Assembly: GCA_946122785.1 (NCBI GenBank)
Contig: CAMGYJ010000011.1
Span: 18,786,001-18,850,000 of the forward strand
Length of the DNA stretch: 64,000 nucleotides
Reading direction: 5' to 3'
Source: Linum tenue
Lineage: Eukaryota > Streptophyta > Magnoliopsida > Malpighiales > Linaceae
In this document: in pieces, positions 11,140 through 23,476 of the stretch
Position numbering within the stretch: the stretch's first letter is position 1
Layout: each line of letters begins with the position of its first letter
The notes under the pieces: model-generated
Databases searched by the model: none
The model's input: the letters and a program-made list of their open reading frames with translations, nothing else
What the model was told of the DNA's origin: nothing
Program-made: the position numbers and the translations under genes

Positions 11140-11515
11140 TATTACCAGTCTATACCATATGGTATCGACTATACCATAATACCATATGGTATTGACTGGT
11201 ATTAAATAAGAGCATACCATATGGTATGAATTTGCCACATCAATATATATTTCGTTACCACCCAATACCAAATGGTATAGTGTGGTAATATCAATATATA
11301 TTTCGTTACCACCCAATACCATATGGTATAGTGTGGTAATATCAATATATACTTCGTTACCACCCAATACCATATGGTATAGTGTGGTAATATTCAATAT
11401 ATATTTCGTTACCACCTAATACCATATGGTATAGTGTGGTAATATCAATATATATTTCGTTACCACCCAATACCATATGGTATAGAGTCATAATATCAAT
11501 ATATATTATCTAAAA
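11140..11515. repeat. Palindromic minisatellite, unit about 51-53 bp
   Basis: Five direct units of 'ttcgttaccacccaatacca(t)atggtatagtgtggtaatatcaatatata' lie at about 11250, 11302, 11352, 11405 and 11456. Each has the palindrome ATACCATATGGTAT and the inverted pair TTACCAC/GTGGTAA. Irregular units precede at 11140-11235. Similar motifs recur in the related element at 57600-58030 and 59440-59905. Confidence 0.85.
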
Positions 11516-11773
11516 GGAAAAAAAAAAGGAGGGAGAGAAAAAAAATTGTCTTCTGATGCCTCTCATTTCCTCTTCCCCAATCAAGAACACCAAAATGCCA
11601 AAAAATGAGAAAGATCGGAATTGAGTCCAACGAGTTGATGAAGAGAAGAAATGCAATAAAAGAGAGTGACTACAATTTTTATGCTAGAGAAAAAAAATGA
11701 AGAAGAAAGAGAGCAGATCTAGATTTCAAAATGAGATTGTGAGAGAAAAAGTAAGAGAGAAGGAATAGAGAAA

Positions 11774-12584
11774 TAGGGGTGGAAAACGGGAAACGGGTAT
11801 TTGGGTATACCCATACCCGTCCCGTTATTTGAGGGTTATGGGTACCCGTAATACCCGTAATATTTTCTATGGGATGGGACTTGGGATGGTAAATTCCTAT
11901 ATTGGGTACCCGCGGGTTACCCGCGAATCCCGTTTGGGTAGTATGGGTACCCGTAATACCCATTACTACTTCCAAACTGTGATCTCTGTTTGACTGACGA
12001 GATTAATAATTTCAGAAGGTTTCATTATGCACGTCCATGGGAACACCAAGGACTGAGGACTTGGAAGAGGCAGCATAGAGCCAACACGTCGTAACGTGAT
12101 TGCATAACATTGCTAGATCAGAAGGTAAGGTGATCAACGTAAAAAGCAAACAAAATGTACTTCCCAAGGACGCTAAAATTCTCCCTGCTTACTGGTTGTG
12201 TGTGTGCAGGTCACGTTTGGGAAGTGGTATGCTCCTCATATTCGCCATGTTGTGGTAGAGTGATTAAAGAGCTCGGCTGCTTCCTCAAGAAGAGCTTGGT
12301 TTTGTGCCATCTCCATCAAATTCATCGGAAACAATAATAGCATCAGCCAATTCTTGTCACTACAAATCGGATCAATAATAGCAGGACTCAGGAGTGCGCT
12401 GTACATATTGAGTTTACGGGTATTTATGGGTAGATCGGGTACCCATTACCCGTCCCGTATGGGTAATGGGTACCCGTTAACCCGTACGAGTTTGGGATAT
12501 GGGATGAATTTTCTACTCCAAATGGGAATGGGTACCCGTTTTAAACGGGACGGGTACCCGTTCCCGTCCCGTTTTCCACCCCTA
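11774..12584. mobile_element. hAT-type MITE, TSD TAGAGAAA
   Basis: 811 bp with TIRs TAGGGGTGGAAAACGGGA and TCCCGTTTTCCACCCCTA and a perfect 8-bp TSD TAGAGAAA (11766-11773 and 12585-12592). Subterminal regions are dense in GGGTACCCG/TACCCGT motifs on both sides. Inserted in the MULE-like element 10790-12842. No transposase; the core (about 11970-12400) shows no recognisable gene. Confidence 0.9.
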
Positions 12585-12876
12585 TAGAGAAAGAGATTGT
12601 AAAAAAGGAAGAGAGAAGGAAGAAAGTTGAGTTGCAGAGACAAGACTTCTCTCTCTTTCATTGAAAAAGCCAGCATTGAAATGCGGAATAAATAAAAAAG
12701 TAAAAATACAAAAACGGACAAAAATGCCCCTCAACACCCCCCATCCAGCCCAGCCACACGATTGCTCCATCCCCAAATCTACGGTCCGCGTGTGATTACT
12801 GATTTGTCAGTAACCAGTGGTTACTGACCCTATCTTGGGCCCTCCACGGGTGAGTGCTCGTGTTGGGTATAGGTTG

Positions 12877-15800
12877 TATAGGTGTCAAAACAGAACTCGA
12901 TCTGATCAACCCGACCCGCATCTTGACCGCAACTCGAATTGACTAAAAGTCAACAACCCGTAACCCGCCCGACCCACAACCCAATTGACCCGCAATCCGA
13001 TTGACTCGCAATCCGATTAATCCGAACCCGATTGACCCGCAACCCGATTAACCCAAACCCAATTGACCCAAACCCGACTAACCCGCAACCCGACCGACTC
13101 AACCCGAACTTCACCTAATCCACTTGAATAATTATTATATTATATAATATTTAGTTTTTCAAAATAAAATTTTTCATTCTAAACTTAGGTAAAATTATTT
13201 CTTCATTTCGTATAGGAAATTTAAAAATATGAAACTCACTTGATATTATGTATTTTAAGAAAATTACAAAAATTGAAACATGAAAGTCACTTGCGCACTA
13301 AGTTCTTTAACAAAATTAAAAAATTAAATATAAAATCAACACAATGGGAATAATAATAATGAATAATTAATAATTGAGATCATGGACAATATTAATATAA
13401 TATATAAATTAAATTTTTGGTTAATTTAACTATTCAATAAATTTATCAATTAAATATAAATAAAGTAAAGCAATGTATATGATAATTTGATGCTTTTAAA
13501 AGAATAAGAAAAATTTATTTTGGTGGTTTTGATTGTGGGAAGTGAAGATGTGGGAAATGTTGGTTCTTTTGATTATGAAAAAGAAAGAAGGAAAATTTTG
13601 AGTTTTCAACTATTGGTGAAAGGAAGGAAGGAAGAGGTGAATTTGGTTCTTCAATGGAAGAGAAAGAGGAGGAAAATTTTAAATTTGTTTCTTTCAATTT
13701 TATAAAAGAGAAAGATGAGGGAAAATTGAGTGTTTCTAATTTATGAAAGGAGAAAAAGGAGGAGAATTTTAGTATTTTAAGAAAAGAAAAGAAGAAAACA
13801 AATTTGATGTTTACCACAATCATTTATTTTAAAAAATTCACTTAATTTGTCTACTTGTTTTCTATGCTTCTACATTTATTGCAATTTCAACACTACATGA
13901 TCGTTATTTTATAACACTTAGTAAAATATTCGCACATTTAAGTTGTGTTCAAGTTGAACTTTCATTTCAAAATGGGTGTTAAACTTGGCATGTTAAGTCT
14001 TGCGATTGCAATAACTCAGTCGAGTTGCGGGTTTGAAAATTTTGGTTAACCTGGTTGCGAGTCACTTTGGAATGAAAAATGAGAGGGAGGTTTGGATGGG
14101 AACTTTGGAATGAAAAATTTATGGGCGGGTGAATATGAACCAAAAATAATACTAAACTTGATAAGTAATTTTTGACGGTTCGTTGTTTAGGGTAAAGTAT
14201 ATGGTTAGGGTATAGGGTATAAGGTACAGATGGTTTAGGGTGTATATGGTTAGGGTATAAGGTATTTGATGGTTTTGACGGTCCTAAGTTTTTTTATTAA
14301 CATATGTTCACTTGAAGTCATTTAAAATATTTAACGACAGGAGATCCCTTTTTAATTTATGTTTATGGTACATGGTTAGGGTACAGGGTATATGGTGTAG
14401 AGTATAGGATATATGGTTAGGGTATAGCAAATATCACTTTTTTATCTATGTTTCGAAAATCAAAGTATGAATTTCACTTTAAATTAACTATACTAGCAAA
14501 ATCACAACTCATAGGGATAAATGGTTAGGGTATAGGGTATATTGTTAGTGTATAATATATTGATGGTTTAGGGTATATGATCAACAACATATATTAACTT
14601 AATATTGTCGATTAAGAGTAAGGCTAAGTGCATAGGATATATGTTATTGAGTAAGTTATGAGTGAAGTCGCAACAATTTTACTAAATTTGATAGTTAATC
14701 TTAAATGGTTCAATTTTTAGGATAATTCGAACAATTTTACAAATAACTCGTTTGACAACAGTTTACTGAGGGGTCGTTTGGATGAGTTTTTTGGTGATGT
14801 GGTATTTGTAAGTTGAAATAACTCATTTTATAGGAATGTGGTGTTTGTGTGGTATTGATGTATTAATTGGTTTTAAATGTTATGTTTGGATGGTGAGTTA
14901 TTTTACCCGAGTTATTTTACAACTAAAAGGCAAAAAGAACAATCAACCCTCACTTTTGCTTCCTTCTCATCTTATTAGAACTCTTCTGTTTATCCCTCCT
15001 CCCACAGACATCTCCAAACGAACTCTGCATTCCCAGAAGAACCCCAAAATCATCATTAGGACCCCCAAAATTATCATTACTAACCTAATTGACATCCATC
15101 ACCAACTTGATTGAAGTGTTAAATTCGAGACACAATTAGGAAAATCAACTGAGAATGCACAAAAGAAGCTCGTTTCTCGCCGCCTTCCACTATTCCTTCT
15201 TCCTCGATGATTACGGCCGTGGAGCTCGATTCGTTGGATATTCAATCCTGCCGCCGTCACCAACGAACCCCCTGTTACAGGCGCCTTTGAACCCTTTACT
15301 GTCCTCGCATTCGCACACTCAATGCCGCCTCCTCGTCGTTGAAGAAGACTTTCGTTCACTGTCGCTTGTTCGTCGCAACGTAGGGTTCCGCCTACTCATT
15401 GTGATCGGAAAACAGAAAGGAATTCAAAAGTACCAGCAGAATCGATTTTGATTAAGTCGATTTGGATATGGACAGAAGAATCAAAAGGATTGAACAAAAG
15501 AGGGAGGAGGAAGAAGACAGGGGAGAGGAGAGAGGAGGGGCAGAAATGGGTAGAAAAGAGAAGGGAATGCGTTATTCTGAAATACCACCTACCCATCAGT
15601 TATTTGTTATAACGCGATTTCGCGTTATTCTAAAATAACTCAGAATAAAATAACGCGTTGGAGAGAATGGGAGCCAAACAAGTTATTTGGGCCGAAATAA
15701 CTCGTCCAAATAATCCATCCAAACGACCCCTGAAGTTATTAGGGCAATAAGTTATTTCGAAATAACTCCTTTTATCACTCTACTTTTGCCAAATACCAGA

Positions 15801-16377
15801 TTTGCATGGTTATTCTAAACGAGATACAATAATCTAATTACTACTAAAATAATATTAAAATACCAAATAAATAATTAATGTCTTTTGGTTGCAAATGTTG
15901 ATATAACCATTACTATTAGCTAGTGTACTTTACTAATTATGATTAATTACATAACAAGTTTGCAAGTCATATAAATTGATTCAACATTTTGACTATTTTT
16001 TTTTTAAATTAAGTATATATACGAGGTAAGAAATTGGTTAAAAATTAAGAAAATATTCTACATTGGTGTAATAAAATGTGTAAGTTGGCAACGAGTAAGG
16101 AGTAAGTTACTCGATACGCTGACCCGAACAACCCGAAACCCGATCTGCCTGCAACCCGCCCAACCCAAAATCCGATGAACCCGTAACCCGATTTGTCCGC
16201 AATCCGATTGAACCCGAACCCGATGAACCCGCAACCCGACTAACCCGCAACTTGTTTGAATCCTAATCCGATAAACCCGAACCCGATAAACCCTAAACCA
16301 GCACCCGATGAACCCGCAACCCGTTTGAACCCGAACCCGATTGAACCCAGCCCGAACCTGCCCTATTGACACCTATA
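12877..16377. mobile_element. Large TIR-like element with 'acccga' subterminal arrays (hosts PIF-like insertion)
   Basis: The ends TATAGGTGTCAA and TTGACACCTATA are inverted repeats. Just inside each end is a 200-250 bp array of 'aacccg(a/c)(t)tgaccc'-type repeats (12895-13110 and 16117-16365), in the same reading on both sides. The interior is AT-rich, with repeated 'ggttagggtatagggtatatgg' phrases (14190-14600). No TSD was found, and no transposase is visible. It may be a degenerate non-autonomous hAT; class is uncertain. Confidence 0.5.
14770..15730. mobile_element. PIF/Harbinger-like non-autonomous element, TSD TGA
   Basis: The TIRs GGGGTCGTTTGGATG and CATCCAAACGACCCC are perfect over 15 bp and flanked by TGA on both sides (14767-14769 and 15731-15733). 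Subterminal 'gaaataactc' repeats are present. Two open frames inside (about 15099-15451, both strands) show no known domain. Three-base TSDs fit PIF/Harbinger, though the usual target is TWA, so the class is provisional. Confidence 0.7.
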
Positions 16378-16541
16378 ATTAGTTGTGTTGCAAGCCAAGC
16401 GCTACTATGCTAAAATTGTTCTCCTGTGAGGTGAAAGGGTAGGTTTAATTGGCCACAATCAAATACAGATGGCTATGACGTGTGAATATGGGAAGAATAG
16501 ACTAAGTGAAAAAAAAAAAGAATTAATCATAGAACACTTCT

Positions 16542-16829
16542 ACTATGCTATATAGCATTGGTGCTTTAATGTACAACTCAAAGTTGTACCATAACATTAA
16601 ATGTATAAGTTTAGGTTGTACCATAAAGCAATTTGTACCATTATGTTATGGTACAACTTTACAACTTAAAGTTGTACCATCACATAAAGGTATAAGTTCA
16701 AGTTGTACCATAAAAGAATTTGTACAAAAAGTATAGGTACAATCTAAAGTTGTACCATAACGTAAATGTACAATTTTAAGTTGTACCATAAAAGCAAAAA
16801 CCTATAGCACCAATACTATATAGCATTGT
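16542..16829. mobile_element. MITE with TTGTACCAT repeats
   Basis: About 288 bp with TIRs CTATGCTATATAGCATTGGTGC and CAATGCTATATAGTATTGGTGC (right end inverted). The interior is built from alternating 'aagttgtaccataa' and 'atgtacaa' motifs, giving strong self-complementarity. No coding capacity. Confidence 0.7.
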
Positions 16830-17339
16830 AAAATTTCTCTTAATCATACACTTGTTCCTTGTATTTCTCGGCAATATCCCATAGCAAAGTTTGTTAAGTT
16901 TTAATTGGCTTTTTATAAAGCCAAAGTCTGCCCTAGTGGAAGACGTATGATGGATTGATGGTACCCCTATTCAAAGCCAATTTTGATTAAGTAATGGCTT
17001 TGTGACTAAGCCACAGTCGACAACCAATTGAAGGGATGGTTACTTGGTCGAGGACGAATCAAGCCACAGGGTTGGGAAGGAGTACTACCTTAGTAATCTT
17101 TTTATTTTCCATAGCAACCTCCTCTTATTTGAGAGTTAAACTGATTGATTATTTTGGTAGATGGTCAAGGTACTTTGAACTACTTAGTCCATAATTCTTA
17201 TGCACTAAATAGTTGGGGGCATTTATTTAAACCATAAATTTTGTCTTGTACTACATTGGTGAGCTACAAGATAATTAATGAGTTTATAAGGCCACACACA
17301 TTATAACAATTAATGTTGTGTAAGTTGAGCCTTATAGAT

Positions 17340-18640
17340 ATTGATTTTAAGCCCAAACCACCAAGTCTGGAGAGGGACATGCCGCCTCAACGAAGAGGGT
17401 CATCTCTGTCTAAAATTTAGAGGCACATGCCGCCTTAACGAAGAAGGCCATGTCCGTCTAAAATCTAGAGGCACATGCCGCCTCATCGAAGAGGGCCATG
17501 CTCGTCTAAAATCTAGAGGCACATGCCACCTCACGACCAAGACCAAATGAGTGAAAAATAAACTAAGTCTAGAAGAGGTACATGCCGCTTCAAGGAGAAG
17601 CACGTGCCACTTCAAAAAGATAGTCATGTCTGTCTAGAAATCGAGGAGCATGTCGTCCCACGGAAAGGCCACAGACATGAATGAGAAGTCCATGGCCGTG
17701 AATGAAGAGGCCATGCCACCTCATGAACTAAACCAAACAACCGAAAATATTCTAAGTATGGAGAAGGATGTGCCGCTTCAACGAGGAGGGCCACGTCCCT
17801 CTAGAGATCAAGAGGGTCATGCCGTGTCGCAGGAAGGACCACGAACATGACTTAGAAGTCCATGGCTGCGAATGAGGAGGCCATGACGCCTCATGACCAA
17901 GTTCGAATATTCTAAGTATGGTAAGGACTTGTTGCTTCACGAGGGACATCATGTCCATGATTGAGAGGTCCATGAGTGCGAACGAAGAGGTCATGCTATA
18001 TTATAATTTTGAGAAGGCCATGCCGCCTCTCGAGAGGAGCCATGGACACGAAGGAGAATGACATGGTGGTGGAGTATTATATCACTAGTGACTAAAGTCC
18101 CAAGAGGGCAATGGACATGAGTAAAGAAGTCCATGAGCGTGAGCTATGAAGCGAGCTGCACTCCAAGTCCCATGACGGTTTCAAGAGAGGTACCTAGGCA
18201 GTTGAGAGATAACTGCTAATCATCCCATGTTCAAAGGACACGTCAGCCACGTTCTGAGGAAGCAGGGAGCAGTTCTTTTTGGGAGTTATCTGAGACAGTT
18301 TTTCTATGAAAGTTACCCACTCACGGCTATAAATAGGAGGATAGAATGACAGAGAAAAGCCCGCAAAAATGACCACTCGACACCACTTGTCAAGTTTTAT
18401 CAATTTTATCTTTTCTCTGCAATTTTTATCAGTAGTCGTAGATTTGAAGCTCTCTTAGAATCTCCATAGGAGTAGGAGTAATTTAATGTAGATCTGTCTC
18501 GAGAGTCATGTAAACATCGAACACCCATGTGAACCGTGTTTAGTGATCGTTGTCCAAAGAGGCCAATGTGCATTCAATTCGTTTCAGCGCAAGTTTTCTC
18601 ACCGGACAATAGTTAGCCACGTACATCCCATGTTTGATCA
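17340..18640 (+). mobile_element. LTR relic 1 with CCATG minisatellite and TATA box
   Basis: It shares with 19205-20400 a promoter block: a GGCTATAAATAGGAGG TATA box (18328-18336), 'gacagagaaa', 'ttgtcaa(g/a)ctttatc', 'tctctgcaa', 'gaacaccc' and 'gtgcattcaattc'. Upstream lies a tandem minisatellite (17360-17640, unit about 60 bp, 'gaggcacatgccgcctcaac' type) grading into 'catg-gcc' repeats up to about 18060. The outer boundaries are not defined, and no gag-pol is adjacent. Confidence 0.55.
17360..17640. repeat. Minisatellite, unit about 60 bp
   Basis: Units of 'agaggcacatgccgcctcaacgaag(a/g)gg(c/t)catgtccgtctaaaat' repeat about four times, then degrade into shorter 'gaggccatgccacctcatga' variants. 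Open frames across it on both strands (17341-17550, 17400-17627) are repeat artefacts. Confidence 0.85.
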
Positions 18641-19204
18641 GTTGCCTAATAAACACCCTAACATATTCCTTTTTTTCTTTTTTACAAACTTTATAGATCA
18701 GCTTGGCGTATGTCTGATATACGTTAATCTTTTGTACGCCTAGTAATAATTTTTGCTATTTAGAGCATTACATGATAATGTATCATTAACTGTAATGGGT
18801 CAACCAGTCTTTAAAAAATGATTTTGATTCGTCGAATTATATCGAAGTATATTTAAGAGATATGAAGTTATGGACCCAATTATATATTATACGCCACAAG
18901 TGCACTAACATTTGTTATATTTGAACTTAGATTAACAATTTGTTACACAATGAACAACTGTGAATGGTCAACTTAAGGCGGAGGGTGGAAGGAGATTCTC
19001 TCCAGTTGTGCAATCCAGCACAGTAGGTACATTAAATTACTGCAAACATAAAACACCCTGTTAGTATATAACAAAAATTGACATTGGTTGTCTGCCTCTC
19101 TTTCTGCATTTTTTTCATAAAGACATGTTGTTTACCACCAAAAGTCAGTTTGTACCATACCGGTTAAAAACAAGAAATTAAATAATTTTATATGGCCTGC
19201 TTAA
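18641..19204. other. Gene-free AT-rich spacer between two LTR relics
   Basis: No open frame of note and no TIR pair recognised. Confidence 0.5.
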
Positions 19205-20400
19205 TTATAACAAGTAAAATAAATTAAGATGGGCCACGTAGATTGTATTTTTGGAACCATCATATCGCCACCCCCAGGATGTGCTGAGGGGGGTGGGAAC
19301 CATACTGTCACTCCCATGACGTGATGATGGAGGATCGCATGCCATGGAGTGAATATGACTAAGTATGGTGAATGATGGTGGTATGGAGGATGATGTTGCC
19401 CCCATAGTAACAGCCCCATGTGGTAGGCAAGCAAGGTTCATCAACGTGCCAACCCCATGATGGGATCACCCCATGAGATGATCAGGGTGTGGTCATCAAC
19501 ACACAACCCCATGATATGATTAGGGGATGACGAGGAGGTGTGGTATGGTGGAGTGATGGCGTGAGTGTGATTAAAGGAGATTGATGGTCGATTTGGCTAA
19601 GGCAAGGGGCTTCATAGTGTGATCATGGGTATGATCACCATACCTCTTAGTGTGGTGAGGTGAGGTAGAAATTTGGCTAAGTATGCAAGATAATGAGGAT
19701 GGCAAGAAGCCACCCCCACGAAGTGATCACCCCATGGTATGATCAAGGGGTGATCATCAACATAACCCCCTCATGTGACTAAGAGTGGTCGAATTTGGCC
19801 AAGGGGAGACCTCCTGATGTGATGGGGGCGGCATCAACATGCCCCCTGGTGGTGAATTGTTATTTTTACCTTGTGTGTTCCAAACACTCACCCACGTGTG
19901 GCAAGGGGGTCTTCATGCCTTCGTCATTTTTCTCAACTGACAAGCAAAGCTAGGGAGGATCAATCAAGAGGAAGGGGCCAAGACTGAAGAGGGTGGCACA
20001 TCCAACGTCAACACATCGTTAGAGCAGTTAGGAAGGTAACTGTTGCTCCACGTCAGTAGAGCGGTTTTTGAAGACAGTTACTTCTTGTGGCTATAAATAG
20101 GAGGTGAAGATGACAGAGAAAGGGTTCGCCAAATTCACACCAGACAACCTATTGTCAAACTTTATCTTTATCTTTACCTTTTCCTCTGCAAATGTAGCCA
20201 TAGCCATAGTTTCAGAGCTCTCACTGAACCTCCATAAGAGTAGGGTTAAGTTAATCTAGATATGTTTCGTAGTTATCAAAAACATTGAACACCCTTGTTT
20301 GAACTTTGTTCAAAGAGGTGTGAACTGTGTTTGTTAAATTTTTTGTTTGGAAGTTGAAGGTGCATTCAATTCTGTTCCCTCTAGATTTTCTTGTCGGGAA
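19205..20400 (+). mobile_element. LTR relic 2, related to 17340-18640
   Basis: Same promoter block as relic 1, with TATAAATAG at 20092-20100. The upstream half differs: instead of 'gccgcctc' units it has repeated 'accccatgatgtgatcaccccatg' phrases (19250-19860). This suggests that the upstream part of this LTR family evolves by minisatellite turnover while the promoter is conserved. No TSD or internal region was recognised. Confidence 0.5.
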
Positions 20401-20599
20401 AACACATGTTACAAAGCGCTTCTATATTAGAAGGATGGGGAAATGCAATTTTTGGAATTCGAACATGGGACTTTCTACATTAGTAACTCACCAATTGATT
20501 AATTATCTAGTATGGCCTAGTTGTAGCTTTGCAGAAACAGCTTCTGCCTGTAGTTTTTAGAGAAGTACTTAAAATAATAGTTGAGTGTTTGGCTAAAAA

Positions 20600-20996
20600 A
20601 CTATTAGAAGTGCTTTTTAATATGAGAGGTTGTGTAAAATGACTATAGAGGATTTATAATATAAACTACGAATAAAAATTCTAAACAATAAAAAGTAGTC
20701 AAAATGGATCTTGTTAAGTTTTTAAAATTAAATAATATGATTTTATAATTTATTTTATTTTGAAAATTATGTAAATGAAATAAAATTATATTTTTTGAAA
20801 TGAAATTAAAATATGGTAATGATAATCTTGTATTTTCAAAATAGTTTTTTGCAGAAGCGGCAAATCGAAACTTCTGCTTTTATGTTATATAAAAGCGTTT
20901 TTCGACTTTTCAAAAGCCGAGTTTTTAGAGCTGTTTGATCGTGCTTAAACTTTTGAAGTAGAAAAACACTTCTAAAAATCGGCCAAACATAGGCAA
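20600..20996. mobile_element. MITE with GTTTGGC termini
   Basis: The ends TGTTTGGCTAAAAAACTA and, inverted, TGTTTGGCCGATTTTTAGAAGTG match imperfectly over about 25 bp. The interior is AT-rich and has no coding capacity. TSD not resolved. Confidence 0.5.
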
Positions 20997-21311
20997 TATG
21001 TGGAGGAATTCCTTTTTACCGTGGGTTTTTTTAATTCAACTTTCAATTGATACCTAAAATAAATAAATAAATTTGAAAAGAAATTATCAGGAAAGCAAGG
21101 CCATTAAACTAAGTTGATATGACATGACAAACTAACTGATTCCATTACAACTCATGCCTAAGAACCCTGATTTAATTTGGAACATATTTAAAGCTGAAGT
21201 AATTATTAATCAATCATCATCTCCCTCTCTTTTTAGCTTTCTAATCAATTTTGTCTAACTTTTCTTAGTGACTGAAATGACATTTGATCTCAAACCACAA
21301 ACTAGTGATCA

Positions 21312-21761
21312 TGGTTGTCAACCTGTTGGTTGACCCGGATCCGGTCTAGCTAGTGGGTCAAGAGTTAATGGGTCAACCGTTTTAGTCCAATTTGGTCAGG
21401 AAATATGGAAAGAGTCATTATATTGTACTTATCCTCATAAATTATATAAAATATTATCTAACATATGAGTTATAACATATAATAGTACACCAAAATAACA
21501 TATCGTACTTAGATCCAACATTAGTGAAAATTCACACACACTTATATAACATAAATATTCAAATGTTCAACTTAGAATTCCAAAGATTGAGTTAGGCGAA
21601 AAGAAAAATCGAAAAATAGGCGCATTTCGCAAACCAAAAAAAATAAGACACAATTTGACCTCCAACCCTGTACCTTGTAATGGTCGGCCCGGCAGGTGCG
21701 TACGACCCGTTTTTCTCACCAAGTCAGGGTCAAATTGGGTCAACCCATGGGTTGACAACCT
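21312..21761. mobile_element. MITE with TGGTTGTCAACC termini, near-TSD AGTGAT
   Basis: About 450 bp. Left TGGTTGTCAACCTGTTGGTTGACCC; the right end inverted reads AGGTTGTCAACCCATGGGTTGACCC. Flanks agtgatca and agtgatat share six of eight bases, suggesting a decayed 8-bp TSD of hAT type. Confidence 0.65.
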
Positions 21762-21769
21762 AGTGATAT

Positions 21770-22101
21770 TGTACTCATCAACTCTTCTCATGTAGCATTT
21801 GGTCCGCACATTCACTAGGTACTAGCACTTTGGGACCAAACAAAAAGTCTGATCAATGTCAAGAATAAATCTTTGGTGCGTCGCGTTTTCTTTAATTTTG
21901 TATGTGGGATCTAATCATATTCTAAAAAATATATGATAAGTATTTTGATCTTTCTTAATAATAGTTGTCAACCGAACCCTTAATCCAAGCACCTGCAAGG
22001 ACGGGTTGAAGTAAGTTTAGAATGATTGAGATAACGACGATAAAGAAGAAGAACACGGATTAAGAAGATAAGGCGAATATATGAAATATTATTGGTGAAT
22101 G
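21770..22101. other. Gene-free stretch
   Basis: AT-rich; no supported feature. Confidence 0.5.
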
Positions 22102-22255
22102 AACAATTTTTAGGGTTTTTTCCATAATTATTGTGATTTAAAAAAAATTACCCGAAATGCAGTGGTTGAAAAAATAATTCTCAATCTATTGTCTCTAAAC
22201 CGGAATTGGGGCGCACGCGCCTCAATTGGGTTCTCCAAAAGAGAAAAAGTCTAAT
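22102..22255. repeat. Tandem duplication of a MULE terminus, copy 1
   Basis: 154 bp repeated at 22267-22420 with an 11-bp spacer; the two copies look identical by eye. Each copy holds the 10-bp target CAATTTTTAG plus the outer part of the TIR of the MULE at 22114-23101. Confidence 0.9.
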
Positions 22256-23101
22256 TATTGTTTCTAAACAATTTTTAGGGTTTTTTCCATAATTATTGTG
22301 ATTTAAAAAAAATTACCCGAAATGCAGTGGTTGAAAAAATAATTCTCAATCTATTGTCTCTAAACCGGAATTGGGGCGCACGCGCCTCAATTGGGTTCTC
22401 CAAAAGAGAAAAAGTCTAATATGAGCGTCTGCGCCCCAATTTAACACGACAACGGCCAAAAGACGAATTGGGGCGGCAACAAACCCAATTGGGGCGCGCG
22501 TATCGTCCATATACATATACACAGCATGTATCGTCTTCTTCCTCCATATTTTCCCAATTAGGTCGTCGGGAAACTCCATCTAAAGCCTACTGGAAATCGC
22601 CCCATCCATTAACCCGTATGAAATCGCCTCCCCCCTATCGATTGCCCAAACCCGTCAGAAATCAACATCTCTCCAACTCTCCTTGTTCATTCCACCGACC
22701 ATAGAAGGCGAAGAGGTTGACTGTGGAGGAGGGCACCACGTCGACAATCCCGACCGAGGTGGCCGAATGAGAGGCAGAGGTTTTTCCCAAATTAGACCTA
22801 TGCTTGTTTCCGTTTGTTTTGCCTGTTGGGAAATTGCCCATTGGTCTATTCTGGGACGTTGGGAAAATTGTACGTTGAAAAGCAAATTGGGGCGAGAATA
22901 AGTCCAATTGGGGCGTGCCCCATTTATTTATTTTTGCTGTATACAAGCGTGCGCGCCCAAATTAGGCTTTCTACCCAACAAAATGCCCAATTGGGACGCG
23001 CGTGCCTCAATTTCGGTTTAGACACAGTAAATTGGGAAATATTTTTTCAACCACTACATTTCGGATATTTTTTTTAAATCACAATAATTATGGAAAAAAC
23101 C
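22114..23101. mobile_element. MULE (non-autonomous), TSD CAATTTTTAG, left TIR duplicated
   Basis: Long TIRs of about 120 bp begin GGTTTTTTCCATAATTATTG on the left and, inverted, on the right. They include 'accactacatttcgg'/'ccgaaatgcagtggt' and 'caattggggcgcgcg' motifs. A 10-bp TSD CAATTTTTAG sits at 22104-22113 and 23102-23111. The left terminus including the TSD copy occurs twice (22102-22255 and 22267-22420). The interior (22500-22900) is GC-richer and could be captured gene sequence (Pack-MULE style), but no domain is recognised. Confidence 0.8.
22267..22420. repeat. Tandem duplication of a MULE terminus, copy 2
   Basis: Second 154-bp copy, directly continuous with the MULE interior. It has its own CAATTTTTAG at 22269-22278. 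Confidence 0.9.
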
Positions 23102-23476
23102 CAATTTTTAGTTACGTAAGTTTCAATAACCCTTTTGTTTTTCCATAAAATTTCAAATATAATGTGCGTCTAAGTGTCGAATATTTTTACCTACTTGTAG
23201 CTCCAATACAAAAGTGAGCTTGATGGAGGATAATAAAGGAAATAAGAAACTGTTTAGACTCAAGTATTCATTCTAATCATTTATGTATTGTGTTTCTATT
23301 TGTGTTCTCGTAAAAAATTGAATATCAATGTTCTTATTTCAAATAACATATAAGATTGAGACGACTCACACCATATCGTACACATATGAATAAAATTCAA
23401 CCTGACTCACGCTTAGTAAGGGTAAATATAGATATGAGATGCATGTCCCATTGTCATTACTATTAGTCAGGAATTG

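Larger units (their letters stand above)
10790..12842. mobile_element. MULE-like non-autonomous element, copy 1 (hosts a hAT insertion)
   Basis: The left end 'gggagcagatcgggtgagta' and the inverted right end 'gggcccaagataggtgtcag'-like sequence (GATAGGGTCAGTAACCACTGG) are imperfect TIRs of about 45 bp. They resemble those of the element at 57162-60593 ('ggataggtgagtaaca' type). Both elements share 'cacgtgtc', 'gacttttgaccgac' and ACCATATGGT palindromic repeats. No convincing TSD remains for this copy. About 1.2 kb once the nested hAT is removed. No transposase. Confidence 0.55.

Noticed and set aside
11250..11500. Regularly spaced repeats resembling a CRISPR array
   Set aside because: Units are contiguous palindromic minisatellite repeats with no unique spacers, in a plant transposon.
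15099..15451. 86-98-codon frames on opposite strands
   Set aside because: Inside the PIF-like element, mutually overlapping, no recognisable domain; captured sequence cannot be excluded.
12877..16377. Interpretation as a Helitron
   Set aside because: It has inverted ends and symmetric subterminal arrays; no 5' TC, 3' CTRR hairpin or A-T insertion site was seen.
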